In this document: positions 38,082-47,751 of the stretch, in pieces
Position numbering within the stretch: the first letter of the stretch is position 1
Layout of the letters: the number at the start of each line of letters is the position of its first letter
Source of the DNA: an uncultured Pelagibacteraceae bacterium
GTDB lineage: Bacteria > Pseudomonadota > Alphaproteobacteria > Pelagibacterales > Pelagibacteraceae
Assembly (NCBI GenBank): GCA_902550635.1
Contig: CACCZY010000004.1
Span: 1-55,785, forward strand
Length of the DNA: 55,785 nucleotides
Reading direction: 5' to 3'
Translations under genes and position numbers: made by a program
The notes under the pieces: generated by a model
Told to the model about the DNA's origin: nothing
Databases searched by the model: none
The model's input: only the letters and a program-made list of their open reading frames with translations

Positions 38082-39050
38082 TTAATAAGCTGATAAAACT
38101 TTTTGTCCTCTTGAACCTGCTTTTTCAGCCCACTCTTTGGACATAGTAGCTCCAACTTCTTCAAAATGCTTTTTTAAAGTTGCATTTACTTTTCCAACGA
38201 TCATTCCAGCATCAGCTAAAGCTTTTTTGTCATTTTTGTTACCCATTTTTGACAACTGCCAGCCTTTTCTTTCAGCTAGTGCTGCTTCTTTTCTAATTAA
38301 GTCTTGCGTTGATTTATCTAATTTATCCCAAGCATCTTTATTAGCTATCACCATATTTTTTGGAAACCATGCGGCAATATCATAAAAATATTTAACTCCA
38401 TTTTCCCAGATTTTTTTATTTTTACCTGTTGTTGGTGAAGTAATCATGCTTTCTACTGCTCCTGTTGAAAAAGCTTGGCTAATTTCTGCAGCTTCAATTT
38501 TAGTAGGAGCCATTCCAGTAAGTTCTGCTATTCTAACCGTAGCAGAATTATAAGCTCTAAATTTTAAACCTTTAAGATCTGCCACACTATTAATCTCTTT
38601 TTTACTGTATAGACCTTGAGCTGGCCATGGAACAGCATATAAAAAAATTAATCCTTTTGACTCTAAACTTTTTGCGATTTCATCTTTTGATGCTTTATAA
38701 AGTTTCATTGCATCGCTGTAAGTAGTAGCTAAAAAAGGTTGTGAATCTATTTCCAATAAAGGGTCTTCTTTACCTAAAGCTGACATAAATCTTTCGCCTA
38801 TAGGCGCTTGACCAGTTCTTACTGCTCTAAAAATTTCACCACCTTTAAACAAAGAGCCTCCAGGGTGCGTTACAATAGTAAGCTTGCCATCACTCTTTTC
38901 AGAAACATTTTTTGCAAACTCAGTAGCATTAGCTGAGTGAAAATTTCCAGCACCATATGCTAGAGCCATATCCCATTTTTCAGCTAAAGAAATGTTTGAA
39001 AAGATTAGTAATGAAGCAAGAATTGTAAAAAAATATTTAAATAATTTCAT
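38082..39050 (-). CDS. dctP: TRAP transporter substrate-binding protein
   Basis: Signal peptide; LKGLKFRAYNSATVRIAELTGMAPTKIEAAEISQAFSTGAVESMITSP. Confidence 0.95.
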   Translation of the reverse strand: MKLFKYFFTILASLLIFSNISLAEKWDMALAYGAGNFHSANATEFAKNVSEKSDGKLTIVTHPGGSLFKGGEIFRAVRTGQAPIGERFMSALGKEDPLLEIDSQPFLATTYSDAMKLYKASKDEIAKSLESKGLIFLYAVPWPAQGLYSKKEINSVADLKGLKFRAYNSATVRIAELTGMAPTKIEAAEISQAFSTGAVESMITSPTTGKNKKIWENGVKYFYDIAAWFPKNMVIANKDAWDKLDKSTQDLIRKEAALAERKGWQLSKMGNKNDKKALADAGMIVGKVNATLKKHFEEVGATMSKEWAEKAGSRGQKVLSAY

Positions 39051-39164
39051 TTATCCTCCATTTTTTAATTTCTTTATATGATTATGTATCTAAATCTAAA
39101 TCAATACAAAAATTACACTACTTTTAATTGAATTTTTTAATTTTTTTTATATTATATAAGCATC

Positions 39165-39776
39165 TTGATAGAACAATCGATAATACTATTACAAATCATA
39201 TTTATAGATATAGTTTTAGCTGCTGATAATGCAATAATAATAGGGCTCATTGCGGCTAACTTTATTCCAAAGCATAGAAAACAAATAATATTATGGGGAG
39301 TTACTGGAGCTCTAGTTTTTAAAATTGTTTTTGCACTTTTTGCTACGTACTTATTCAAATTTTATTTTATAAAAATCGCAGGTGGTTTATTGTTAATATG
39401 GATAGTAAATGATCTTCGTAAAGATTTGTTAGAAATAAAAAAAGTAAAATCACCAACAAAAAAATCTAAAGAACCTTCTTATATTCAAAGTGTATTTAAA
39501 GTATTGTTGGCAGATATCACAATTAGTTTTGATAATGTAATTGCAGTAGTAGGTGCTGCAAAAGGCTATTTTGGATTTATGATATTTGGATTAGTTTTGT
39601 CAGTTATACTAACTGGAGCGCTTGCTTCATATTTAGCAAATTATGTCCAAAAACACATATGGATAGCATATGTTGGTTTAGCATTTATATTAATTGTGGC
39701 TATTCAATTAATAATAGGCGGTTTAGTTGATTTAAACATTTTAAATATCAACGAACAATTTATTAAATATTTCTAA
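39165..39776 (+). CDS. TerC family membrane protein (YjbE-like); TTG start likely
   Basis: DIVLAADNAIIIGLIA and DITISFDNVIAVVGAAKG duplicated TerC acidic motifs. Confidence 0.9.
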   Translation: MIEQSIILLQIIFIDIVLAADNAIIIGLIAANFIPKHRKQIILWGVTGALVFKIVFALFATYLFKFYFIKIAGGLLLIWIVNDLRKDLLEIKKVKSPTKKSKEPSYIQSVFKVLLADITISFDNVIAVVGAAKGYFGFMIFGLVLSVILTGALASYLANYVQKHIWIAYVGLAFILIVAIQLIIGGLVDLNILNINEQFIKYF

Positions 39777-40141
39777 CTAGAGGATTTTATAGCTTTATAA
39801 ATTTCTTCTCTACTAGTTTCACCAATACTTCTATAAACTTCTTTATTATCTTTAAAAATTAAAAGTGTAGTTTGATATTGTACGTTTAATAAGCTTGAAA
39901 TTTCTTTATTTGTTACTTCAAATGTAAAGTATTCAATATTTTTAAATTCATTTTTTGCATTATTTAAAACTTTCATTTGGCTTGCGCAGGAAGAACAATA
40001 TTTAATCCAAGAAGTCACTACTACAACTTTGCCATCAGATTGTGCTTTTTTAAACAATTCTAAATCAAAAGTTGTTTTTTTGTCTAATGCGTTAGCATTG
40101 AGAGAAAATATAAAAAAAATAAATATTATAATTTTTTTCAT
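39773..40141 (-). CDS. Exported thioredoxin-like protein
   Basis: Signal peptide MKKIIIFIFFIFSLNANA; SWIKYCSSCASQM CxxC motif. Confidence 0.8.
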   Translation of the reverse strand: MKKIIIFIFFIFSLNANALDKKTTFDLELFKKAQSDGKVVVVTSWIKYCSSCASQMKVLNNAKNEFKNIEYFTFEVTNKEISSLLNVQYQTTLLIFKDNKEVYRSIGETSREEIYKAIKSSS

Positions 40142-40143
40142 AT

Positions 40144-41514
40144 TTAGTTTTTTACAATTTTTTCGGGCAAAATACCCTGCGGTCTATAGCGCATTATTAC
40201 TAATAATCCTATTCCGATCATTAAAAATCTAAAGTATGAGGCGCTTTCAATTAAATGAATTTTAAGAGCATTAGTTTCTGGTAGATGACCAGTAAAAAAA
40301 TTAATTAAAAATAAAGCCATTGGACCAGCTTCAACCCATAAAAACCATACGACAAAACCACCTAATATCGCACCAAAATTATTTCCAGTGCCTCCTACAA
40401 TTACCATGACCCAAATGACAAATGTATATCGCATAGGTCTATAACTTCCAGGTGTAAATAACCCATCATTTGTTACCATCATAGCTCCTGCAATACCAAC
40501 AACAGCTGATCCTAAAATAAAAATTAAAAGATGTTCTTTAACAACGTTTTTGCCCATAGCACTTGCTGCTTCTTCATTGTCTCTAATTGCTCTCATTTTT
40601 CTACCCCATGGAGAATATAAAGCTTTTTGTGTGATGATTAGTAAAGTAACTACAACTGTTAAAAAAAGTCCAGCCATACAAAGTTTTACATAAACTGACG
40701 AAGCATCAATTACTAATTGATTTAAAACATCTTGTCTTTCTGAAACTGAGTTAATGAGTTTTAATTTTCCTGAATTAAATTTTTCTACTAAATTTATAAA
40801 CCAAGGTGCAGCTTGAAGATCGATTTCATAAGGAACTGGCCTTTTTAAACCGATAACATTTTTAACTCCTCTAGCTAACCAGTCTTCATGTTTGATTATT
40901 GAAACTATAATTTCTGCAATTAATAGTGTTGCTATCGCAAGATAGTCTGCTCTTAATCCAAGAGCTATTTTTCCTATAATATAAGCTAATCCTCCAGCAA
41001 AAAATGCTCCTACTATCCAGGAAAATAACACTGGCATTCCTAAACCTCCTAGAAAACCAGTTTTAGCTGGTTCAACGGCTTCTATACTCTCGATTGCTGG
41101 ACCTGATATTAATCGAAGAAGTATAAAACCAATAATTATGATTCCAGCTATAATGTAATTTCTCTTTTTTGACTTTTGAATCTTTTTTAAAGTATAACGA
41201 ACTGAAAAAACTATCCCTATGATGATCGCCATACAAACCATCATGTTGACTCCTCCAACTTTCCAAGCTTGTGGAACTGGTGCAACTGAAACAAGAACTA
41301 CAGCAAGTCCACCTAAAGCTGTATAACCCATAATCCCAAAATTTATTAATCCTGCATAACCCCACTGCATATTTGCTCCCATGGTCATTACTGCAGATAT
41401 TAAACAATAATTTAGAATAGATAATGCAACGGACCAGGATTGAAATATTCCTACTAATATAATGAGTATAATCATTATCGTATAAGCTGTTACGACATTT
41501 AAATATTGCTTCAT
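40144..41514 (-). CDS. livM: Branched-chain amino acid-type ABC transporter permease LivM (first set)
   Basis: LRADYLAIATLLIAEI, KMRAIRDNEEAASAMGKNV; 456 aa with an unusual insertion. Confidence 0.9.
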   Translation of the reverse strand: MKQYLNVVTAYTIMIILIILVGIFQSWSVALSILNYCLISAVMTMGANMQWGYAGLINFGIMGYTALGGLAVVLVSVAPVPQAWKVGGVNMMVCMAIIIGIVFSVRYTLKKIQKSKKRNYIIAGIIIIGFILLRLISGPAIESIEAVEPAKTGFLGGLGMPVLFSWIVGAFFAGGLAYIIGKIALGLRADYLAIATLLIAEIIVSIIKHEDWLARGVKNVIGLKRPVPYEIDLQAAPWFINLVEKFNSGKLKLINSVSERQDVLNQLVIDASSVYVKLCMAGLFLTVVVTLLIITQKALYSPWGRKMRAIRDNEEAASAMGKNVVKEHLLIFILGSAVVGIAGAMMVTNDGLFTPGSYRPMRYTFVIWVMVIVGGTGNNFGAILGGFVVWFLWVEAGPMALFLINFFTGHLPETNALKIHLIESASYFRFLMIGIGLLVIMRYRPQGILPEKIVKN

Positions 41515-42521
41515 AATTTCATACCTTTGAAAATACCAGAAGGTCTAAACAGTAATACAATTACTAAAATAGAAAATGACACAGCAAATTTATAATCTGT
41601 CGATAACAACTGCATTAGAGAGTCAGGCTCTAGACTTTCAGGTAATAAATAAGTAAAAAACTTTTTATAAGCATACGTTATAAAAATCTCTCCAAAGGCT
41701 ACAACATAACCTCCTAAAAAAGCGCCAAATGGATTTCCTATTCCTCCTACAATTGCAGCGGCAAATATGGGAAGCATATTGTTAAAATAAACAAAAGGCT
41801 TATAACTTTTATCTAAACCATATAGGACACCTCCTACAGTCGCTAATACTCCGGCAATTACCCAGGTTAACATTACAACTTTTTTAGGATCTATACCTGA
41901 TAATAAAGCAAGATCCTCATTATTAGAATAAGCACGCATGCTTGTGCCCGTTTTAGTTTTATTCAAAAACCAAAACATAATTGAAACAACAATAATAGTA
42001 ACAACTATTGTAATCGCTTGAGTTGATTTGATTGTTAATCCTTCATTTAATCCTGTCATTTCTTTAAATTCATTAGCCTTTAAAATAAATTTTTCACCAT
42101 CAAGAAATCTTCTATCAAAAGGTCCTATTATTATTCTTATAATTGCCTGTGTTACAAACATTACTCCTACACTAACCATAGCAAGTTGGACTGGTGGGCT
42201 TTTTTTAATTCTGTAATAACTAAAAACAAATTTATCAATTGTAAGCATGTATAAAATCATCATAATTATAGCAAAAGGGATAGCAAGTAATGCTGTTGGA
42301 AGCGCTCCTAGGTTTACTCCTAAAGATTGAAAATAAAATGTTAGTAAAACTGCTACCATTGTTCCAAATGACATCATGTCTCCTGTTGCAAAGTTTGCAA
42401 ATCTAAGAACTCCATAAATTAAAGTTACAAATATTGCACCTAAAGCTAATTGAGAACCATAAGTAAGCGCTGGTATAATTGTATAATTTAAAAGTAAAAC
42501 GATTGCGTTTAAAAAATCCAT
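41511..42521 (-). CDS. livH: Branched-chain amino acid-type ABC transporter permease LivH (first set)
   Basis: YGVLRFANFATGDMMSFG, MRAYSNNEDLALLSGIDPKKV, GGIGNPFGAFLGGY. Confidence 0.93.
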   Translation of the reverse strand: MDFLNAIVLLLNYTIIPALTYGSQLALGAIFVTLIYGVLRFANFATGDMMSFGTMVAVLLTFYFQSLGVNLGALPTALLAIPFAIIMMILYMLTIDKFVFSYYRIKKSPPVQLAMVSVGVMFVTQAIIRIIIGPFDRRFLDGEKFILKANEFKEMTGLNEGLTIKSTQAITIVVTIIVVSIMFWFLNKTKTGTSMRAYSNNEDLALLSGIDPKKVVMLTWVIAGVLATVGGVLYGLDKSYKPFVYFNNMLPIFAAAIVGGIGNPFGAFLGGYVVAFGEIFITYAYKKFFTYLLPESLEPDSLMQLLSTDYKFAVSFSILVIVLLFRPSGIFKGMKL

Positions 42522-42522
42522 T

Positions 42523-43230
42523 TTAAGCTCCTAGAAATGATCTTCTAACTTCAGGGTCCTGAAGTAATTCTTTTCCTAATCCTTCAAATTTATTTTGTCC
42601 TGTAACTAAAACATATCCACGGTCAGAAATACTTAATGCTTGTTTTGCATTCTGTTCAACCATTATAATTGCTACATTAGTTTCTTTAACTTTAATAATG
42701 TGTTGAAATAATTCATCCATCACTATTGGAGAAACTCCTGCAGTAGGTTCATCTAACATTAAAACTGATGGCTTAATCATTAATGCTCTACCTAACGCTA
42801 CTTGTTGTCTTTGTCCTCCAGATAACTCTCCTACAATTTGTGAATTTTTTTCTTTCAAAATTGGAAATAAGTCATAAATTTCTTCGATAACTTTATTAGC
42901 ATCGTCGTCTCTTAAAAATGCTCCTACTTCTAAATTTTCTCTAACGGTTAAATCGGGAAAAACATTTTTATTTTGAGGAACGAAAGATACCCCTTGTTTA
43001 ACTCTATCTTGTGGAGATAATTTTGATATATCTTTTCCAGCCATTGACACGGAACCAGATTTTAATTCTAAAAGCCCAAGCATGGCTTTCATGGCCGTAG
43101 ATTTGCCAGCTCCATTAGGACCTAAAATTGCAACAATTTCTCCCCTATCAACATTTATCGAACAAGAACTTATTATATCTGGTCCACTACCATAACCAGC
43201 TGTCATTTTACTTCCTTCAAAAAAAGCCAT
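42523..43230 (-). CDS. livF: ABC transporter ATP-binding protein LivF (first set)
   Basis: GPNGAGKST, LSGGQRQQVALGRALM, LMLDEPTAGVSP. Confidence 0.95.
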   Translation of the reverse strand: MAFFEGSKMTAGYGSGPDIISSCSINVDRGEIVAILGPNGAGKSTAMKAMLGLLELKSGSVSMAGKDISKLSPQDRVKQGVSFVPQNKNVFPDLTVRENLEVGAFLRDDDANKVIEEIYDLFPILKEKNSQIVGELSGGQRQQVALGRALMIKPSVLMLDEPTAGVSPIVMDELFQHIIKVKETNVAIIMVEQNAKQALSISDRGYVLVTGQNKFEGLGKELLQDPEVRRSFLGA

Positions 43231-44027
43231 TAGCTATTCTCTCCATTAATTTTGTTTGCTCTACCTAAATAACTTTCTATTACTTTTTCATTTTTTTTCA
43301 CCTCATTTGGAGTTCCTTCAAATAAAACAGACCCTTCTGACATTACAATTACTGGATCACACATTCTGCTTATAAAATCCATATCATGTTCAATCATACA
43401 AAAAGTATAACCCTTCTCTTTATTTAATCTTAAAATTGCAGTTCCTAAATCTTTTAAAAGAGTTCTATTTACCCCAGCACCGACTTCATCTAATAAAACT
43501 AATTTTGCTTCAACCATCATAGTTCTTCCAAGTTCTAGAAGTTTTTTTTGGCCACCTGATAGATTTCCAGCTAATTCGTTCGCTAAATGTTTAAGATTTA
43601 AAAAATCAATCACATCATAAGCTTTTTTTCTAATCTGTTCTTCTTCCTTTTTTATTAAAGAAGGTTTTAATAATGCATTAATTAAATTTTCACCAGATTG
43701 GTTTCCGGGAACCATCATTAAATTTTCTAAAACTGTAAGATTTGTAAATTCATGAGCAATTTGAAAGGTTCTTAACAAACCTTTTGAAAATAATTCATAT
43801 GATGGAACAGAAGTTATATCTTCATTATTAAATAATACCTTTCCATCATTAGGTTTAAGATTGCCTGCAATTAAATTAAATAATGTTGTTTTTCCTGAAC
43901 CATTTGGTCCAATAATTCCTGTAATTGAACCCTTCTTAATTTTCAAAGAACAAGCGCTAACTGCCGCCAAACCTCCAAAATATTTTGAGAGATTATTTAT
44001 TTGCAGAATATTCGAATCTTGCTGCAT
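43230..44027 (-). CDS. livG: ABC transporter ATP-binding protein LivG (first set)
   Basis: GPNGSGKTTLFN, LSGGQKKLLELGRTMM, LVLLDEVGAGVN. Confidence 0.95.
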   Translation of the reverse strand: MQQDSNILQINNLSKYFGGLAAVSACSLKIKKGSITGIIGPNGSGKTTLFNLIAGNLKPNDGKVLFNNEDITSVPSYELFSKGLLRTFQIAHEFTNLTVLENLMMVPGNQSGENLINALLKPSLIKKEEEQIRKKAYDVIDFLNLKHLANELAGNLSGGQKKLLELGRTMMVEAKLVLLDEVGAGVNRTLLKDLGTAILRLNKEKGYTFCMIEHDMDFISRMCDPVIVMSEGSVLFEGTPNEVKKNEKVIESYLGRANKINGENS

Positions 44028-44033
44028 TGATAA

Positions 44034-44804
44034 TTATACTTTATTTAATCTTTTTAAAATATTGTTAATAGATTTTTCTAGAGATTTAAAATAACCTGAT
44101 TTTCTTAGCTCATTAACTCCTTGCCAATTCAATCCTCCTGGTGTTTGCGAATCCGCAACAAATTTTACTAAATTTTTTTCAGAATGAGCTTCTGCTAGTA
44201 CTGCCAAAGCTGAGTATAAAGAGGTAATATATTTTTGAGCCTGGTTTCTCTTAAGTTTTTTTTTTACTAACCAATCAGATAAAACTTTTAAGAGTTCATA
44301 AAAAGAAGCCATTGAGCCAGAAATAGCCCAGAAATTTTTTGAAAGTTTTTCACTCTTAATTTCAATAGTTGTTCCAATTTTATCAAAAAAGCTTTTAACT
44401 TTTTTATCTGGAGGAAAAATAGGTACAGGTCCTTTGCCTAGAGATATTGGTGGCATTGGTATAGCTCTAACAATTTTTACCTTTTTTTTAACTATTTTTT
44501 TTAATTGTGCATAATCGATTGTAGAAATAAAACTAACGATTGTTTGATTGGTTTTAAAATTTAATCTAGGTAATATTTTTTCTCCAACTTTTGGTACTAC
44601 TCCTAGAAAAACCCAGTCTGATTTATCTATTACATCTTGATTGCTTTTTGCAATACTTACTCGTTTAAATTTTTTTTTTAGTTTTTGAGCTTTTTGTTTG
44701 TTTCTTGGAGAAACAACAATTCGTTTAAATGATATTTTTGAATTACAAATGCCAGTGATAACATCAGATGAAATATTGCCTGTTCCTATAAATCCTAATT
44801 TCAT
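44034..44804 (-). CDS. proC: Pyrroline-5-carboxylate reductase-like protein
   Basis: MKLGFIGTGNISSDVITGI, VVSPRN, RAIPMPPISLGKGP; C-terminal DSQTPGGLNWQGVNELRKSG. Confidence 0.85.
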   Translation of the reverse strand: MKLGFIGTGNISSDVITGICNSKISFKRIVVSPRNKQKAQKLKKKFKRVSIAKSNQDVIDKSDWVFLGVVPKVGEKILPRLNFKTNQTIVSFISTIDYAQLKKIVKKKVKIVRAIPMPPISLGKGPVPIFPPDKKVKSFFDKIGTTIEIKSEKLSKNFWAISGSMASFYELLKVLSDWLVKKKLKRNQAQKYITSLYSALAVLAEAHSEKNLVKFVADSQTPGGLNWQGVNELRKSGYFKSLEKSINNILKRLNKV

Positions 44805-44852
44805 AATCGTTGAACAATATATAAGTTATTAGTTATTTCAATTATTTTAAAA

Positions 44853-45776
44853 TTAATTGGTAAAAAAAGATCCTCTTATTCTTAACAATTCTCTGCTCAA
44901 ATTTTTGTTTTGCTTAAATGCTTTTCTTCCATGAAGCCAAAAATAATTATTAGCAACTATTATTGAGCCAACGGGTAATTTTGTTATTACTTTATTATTG
45001 CTTTCTTCTAAAGCATCAGAAAGTTTTTGTAAGAAATTTCCCTGATCCATATTATTTGGTTCGGGAAACTGATCTATATATGATATTTTTGGTCTACCTT
45101 TCTCGTCCTCAGTAAAAACTGGATGTTCTACTTTATAATGAACATTTTTACTTTTTGGTGATCCCCAAATAAAATTTTGTCTTCCTACTGGATCTTTTGA
45201 AAGTTCTTCACAATGTTCCCAATCATCTAAGTGTAATAAAGTTGTTTCTCCGCCTTCTGCATTTTTTTCTTCTAATTTAGTCATTAAAAGCCAGTCAGTT
45301 ACATCTTTCACGTAAGTTCCATCTGTATGTAGATCCATATTTATATAAGCTTTTCTCAAATAAGAATCGCTATGATCTTCATGTTTAACATGAAATCTTG
45401 CATAAAATTTTCCTGCCATAGAGTCATGATTTGGTATTCCAATGAGGTGGGTAACAGCTGTTGAAAGTTTAACTAAAAAAATATCATCTATTTTTTTATT
45501 TTCAGAATTAGTTTCAATAATAAAACAACCAGTTTCTCTTTCTTTAAGAATTGAATTAATTAAATTGCTAAGTTTATTTGAGGTTAAATCATCCAAACTT
45601 TTTGCAAGTGTAAACCTCGTAAATGGCTTGTATTCTAGTGCTGTAACATCAAATTTGTGAAAGGGAAAAATTAATTTATCAATTATTTGATCTTCTATTT
45701 TTACTTTGTAAATTCTTTTTGATTTTTCATGTTTTGAGATTTCGAAACCTGTTATTTTTTCCATTTTTTGAACCAA
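44853..45776 (-). CDS. glaH: CsiD/GlaH-like Fe(II)/2-oxoglutarate dioxygenase (glutarate hydroxylase family)
   Basis: YLRKAYINMDLHTDGTYVKDVTDWLLMTKLEEKNAEGGETTLLHLDDWEH, YIDQFPEP, NNYFWLHGR, RELLRIRGSF closely resemble remembered E. coli CsiD. Confidence 0.85.
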   Translation of the reverse strand: MVQKMEKITGFEISKHEKSKRIYKVKIEDQIIDKLIFPFHKFDVTALEYKPFTRFTLAKSLDDLTSNKLSNLINSILKERETGCFIIETNSENKKIDDIFLVKLSTAVTHLIGIPNHDSMAGKFYARFHVKHEDHSDSYLRKAYINMDLHTDGTYVKDVTDWLLMTKLEEKNAEGGETTLLHLDDWEHCEELSKDPVGRQNFIWGSPKSKNVHYKVEHPVFTEDEKGRPKISYIDQFPEPNNMDQGNFLQKLSDALEESNNKVITKLPVGSIIVANNYFWLHGRKAFKQNKNLSRELLRIRGSFFTN

Positions 45777-46618
45777 CTCTCTTCTGCATATTCAGTTAGT
45801 TTATAAGTGCACCACTCATTTTTTCTGCCTTTGAGTAATTTTTTATGAGTGTACCTTGCTGGTATTTCATAATTTCCTGGAGGATTATTTCTTTTCTTTT
45901 GACCTAAAGCACATGCTATCTGCAATGGATCAAACGGTTCATCTGAAGTTGGAGTTAAATAAACCGAATCCTTTAGATCTGGGCAAGTAGGATCGTTGTG
46001 ATCATAAACTGCTTTTCCAAATTTTAGTGAGAGTTGTTGGCTAAGTATACCGACACCCATATGAGCTCCGTCTCTAACTCCTTTGGTGCAAGGCATGGCA
46101 AAACCATTGCCATGAAGTAATTCATGAATTGAAATTTTAGTAATTTGACCTGAGGCTCTTCCTATAAATAAATATCCATGATGGGGTCCCATTTGACCTC
46201 CGTCTCCACTAGCCGCATCCGTAAATGAGAAATACAATTTTTTTGGATTGTTAAATCCTTGTTTTTGCAAATAATAATCTGGATAATTTACATTCCAACC
46301 GCCTTTTTTTGCTTTTCGGTCCATTCTTGCAAATGAAACATCAAGCTTGCCATCTTTTCGGTAGTCAAACTTTAATCTTTGCTTATCGCCAGTCATTTTA
46401 AAAAATGTATCATCAATTTTTTTTACTTCTTTTTCTATCCAGCCGTTAATATCTCTTTCTTTATCTTTTGTATTTTTGGCTAATAAATAAATAAAGTGAA
46501 TTTGAAAATCATCATTTACATCGGGCTGATCTTCAAAATATCTTCCAGGTTTTTCGTCTGCAGCAAATAAATATGAACTAAATAAAGTAATTAGCAATGT
46601 TAATAATATTTTTTTCAT
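45752..46618 (-). CDS. Exported hypothetical protein with HExxH zinc-peptidase-like motif
   Basis: Signal peptide MKKILLTLLITLFSSYLFA; ISIHELLHGNGF. Confidence 0.65.
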   Translation of the reverse strand: MKKILLTLLITLFSSYLFAADEKPGRYFEDQPDVNDDFQIHFIYLLAKNTKDKERDINGWIEKEVKKIDDTFFKMTGDKQRLKFDYRKDGKLDVSFARMDRKAKKGGWNVNYPDYYLQKQGFNNPKKLYFSFTDAASGDGGQMGPHHGYLFIGRASGQITKISIHELLHGNGFAMPCTKGVRDGAHMGVGILSQQLSLKFGKAVYDHNDPTCPDLKDSVYLTPTSDEPFDPLQIACALGQKKRNNPPGNYEIPARYTHKKLLKGRKNEWCTYKLTEYAEESWFKKWKK

Positions 46619-47748
46619 AATAAGTTCTTCTTAAAAAAATTTATAAATTGAGGCATATATTCATCCATGTGGTCCCCGCCAACTGTAGCTCCTCTTTTAA
46701 GACATTTTTCTTTTTTTAAAATTTTAAATGTTTTTTTCCATAATTTTTTTGGTTCAACTTGCGCTGCTTCATAAAAAGCATCCATAGATGGAAAAAGTTT
46801 ATGTTTAGTTAACACCATATCAGGCCATTCATTTCCAACAACAAAACCATCATTATCAACAAAAAAAGCGGGACAATTATGAACTGTCATTGCTTGATAT
46901 CTTTTAGGTTTTTGACTGTAATGGAATCCATGATACCAACCTTTTTTTAAATCAATCTCAACTTTACCAGGTTCAGATTTAATTTTTTTTACATAATCTT
47001 CGCAATGATTTGGCAATGTATAGTCATCTGCTGCACCATGAACATAAAGTAATTTAGAATTTGATGTTAGTTCTGGCTTATCAAAGAAACCTGCAAGCTT
47101 ACATTCTGCTGCCTCAGGTAATATTGCATCAAATCCCCTTGTACCTTCCAAAAACAAAGATGTAAATTTTACATCTGCTAAAAAAAGACTGTTGTTTCCA
47201 CCTCGTGAATGTCCAGTAGTTCCAAACTTACCATTAGATCTTGGATGAGATTGTAATAACTTATATGCCATAATAGCATCTATAGCTCCATTAATAAGTG
47301 GAACTTTTGATTGATCTCTCCAAGTATCTCTTGCACCTCTATGACAAAAATTATCTATATACATTACTCCTATTCCTGCATCTAAAAGGTTTTTAGTGCC
47401 ATGGTAGACAAAGTCATTCCATGCATACTCACCAGGACCACCACTGCTATGTGTCCAAATAACTATTGGCACTTTATCTGAACCTTTTGGTAATTGTAGA
47501 TATCCTGTTATTTCAATTGGGTTATTTTTGTGAGCACCAATAAGAACGGTTCTTTGGTCAAAACCAGTGTAAGACTGAAATTTTATTAGCTCACCGCCTT
47601 TGGTATTTTTATTTTTTGAAACCCATTTGAGTGCAGATTTTTTTTTCGTACACTGTTTTTTTAGATCAAAATTTATATTTTTTGTAGAATGGGCATATAC
47701 ATTTGACGTGAAGAAAATTGTTATTAGTATTAAAATTAATTTTTTCAC
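46615..47748 (-). CDS. Exported dienelactone-hydrolase/alpha-beta-hydrolase-like protein
   Basis: Signal peptide; VPIVIWTHSSGGPGEYAW, GTTGHSRGGNNSLFL nucleophile elbow, YHGFHYS. Confidence 0.8.
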   Translation of the reverse strand: MKKLILILITIFFTSNVYAHSTKNINFDLKKQCTKKKSALKWVSKNKNTKGGELIKFQSYTGFDQRTVLIGAHKNNPIEITGYLQLPKGSDKVPIVIWTHSSGGPGEYAWNDFVYHGTKNLLDAGIGVMYIDNFCHRGARDTWRDQSKVPLINGAIDAIMAYKLLQSHPRSNGKFGTTGHSRGGNNSLFLADVKFTSLFLEGTRGFDAILPEAAECKLAGFFDKPELTSNSKLLYVHGAADDYTLPNHCEDYVKKIKSEPGKVEIDLKKGWYHGFHYSQKPKRYQAMTVHNCPAFFVDNDGFVVGNEWPDMVLTKHKLFPSMDAFYEAAQVEPKKLWKKTFKILKKEKCLKRGATVGGDHMDEYMPQFINFFKKNLL

Positions 47749-47751
47749 TTC

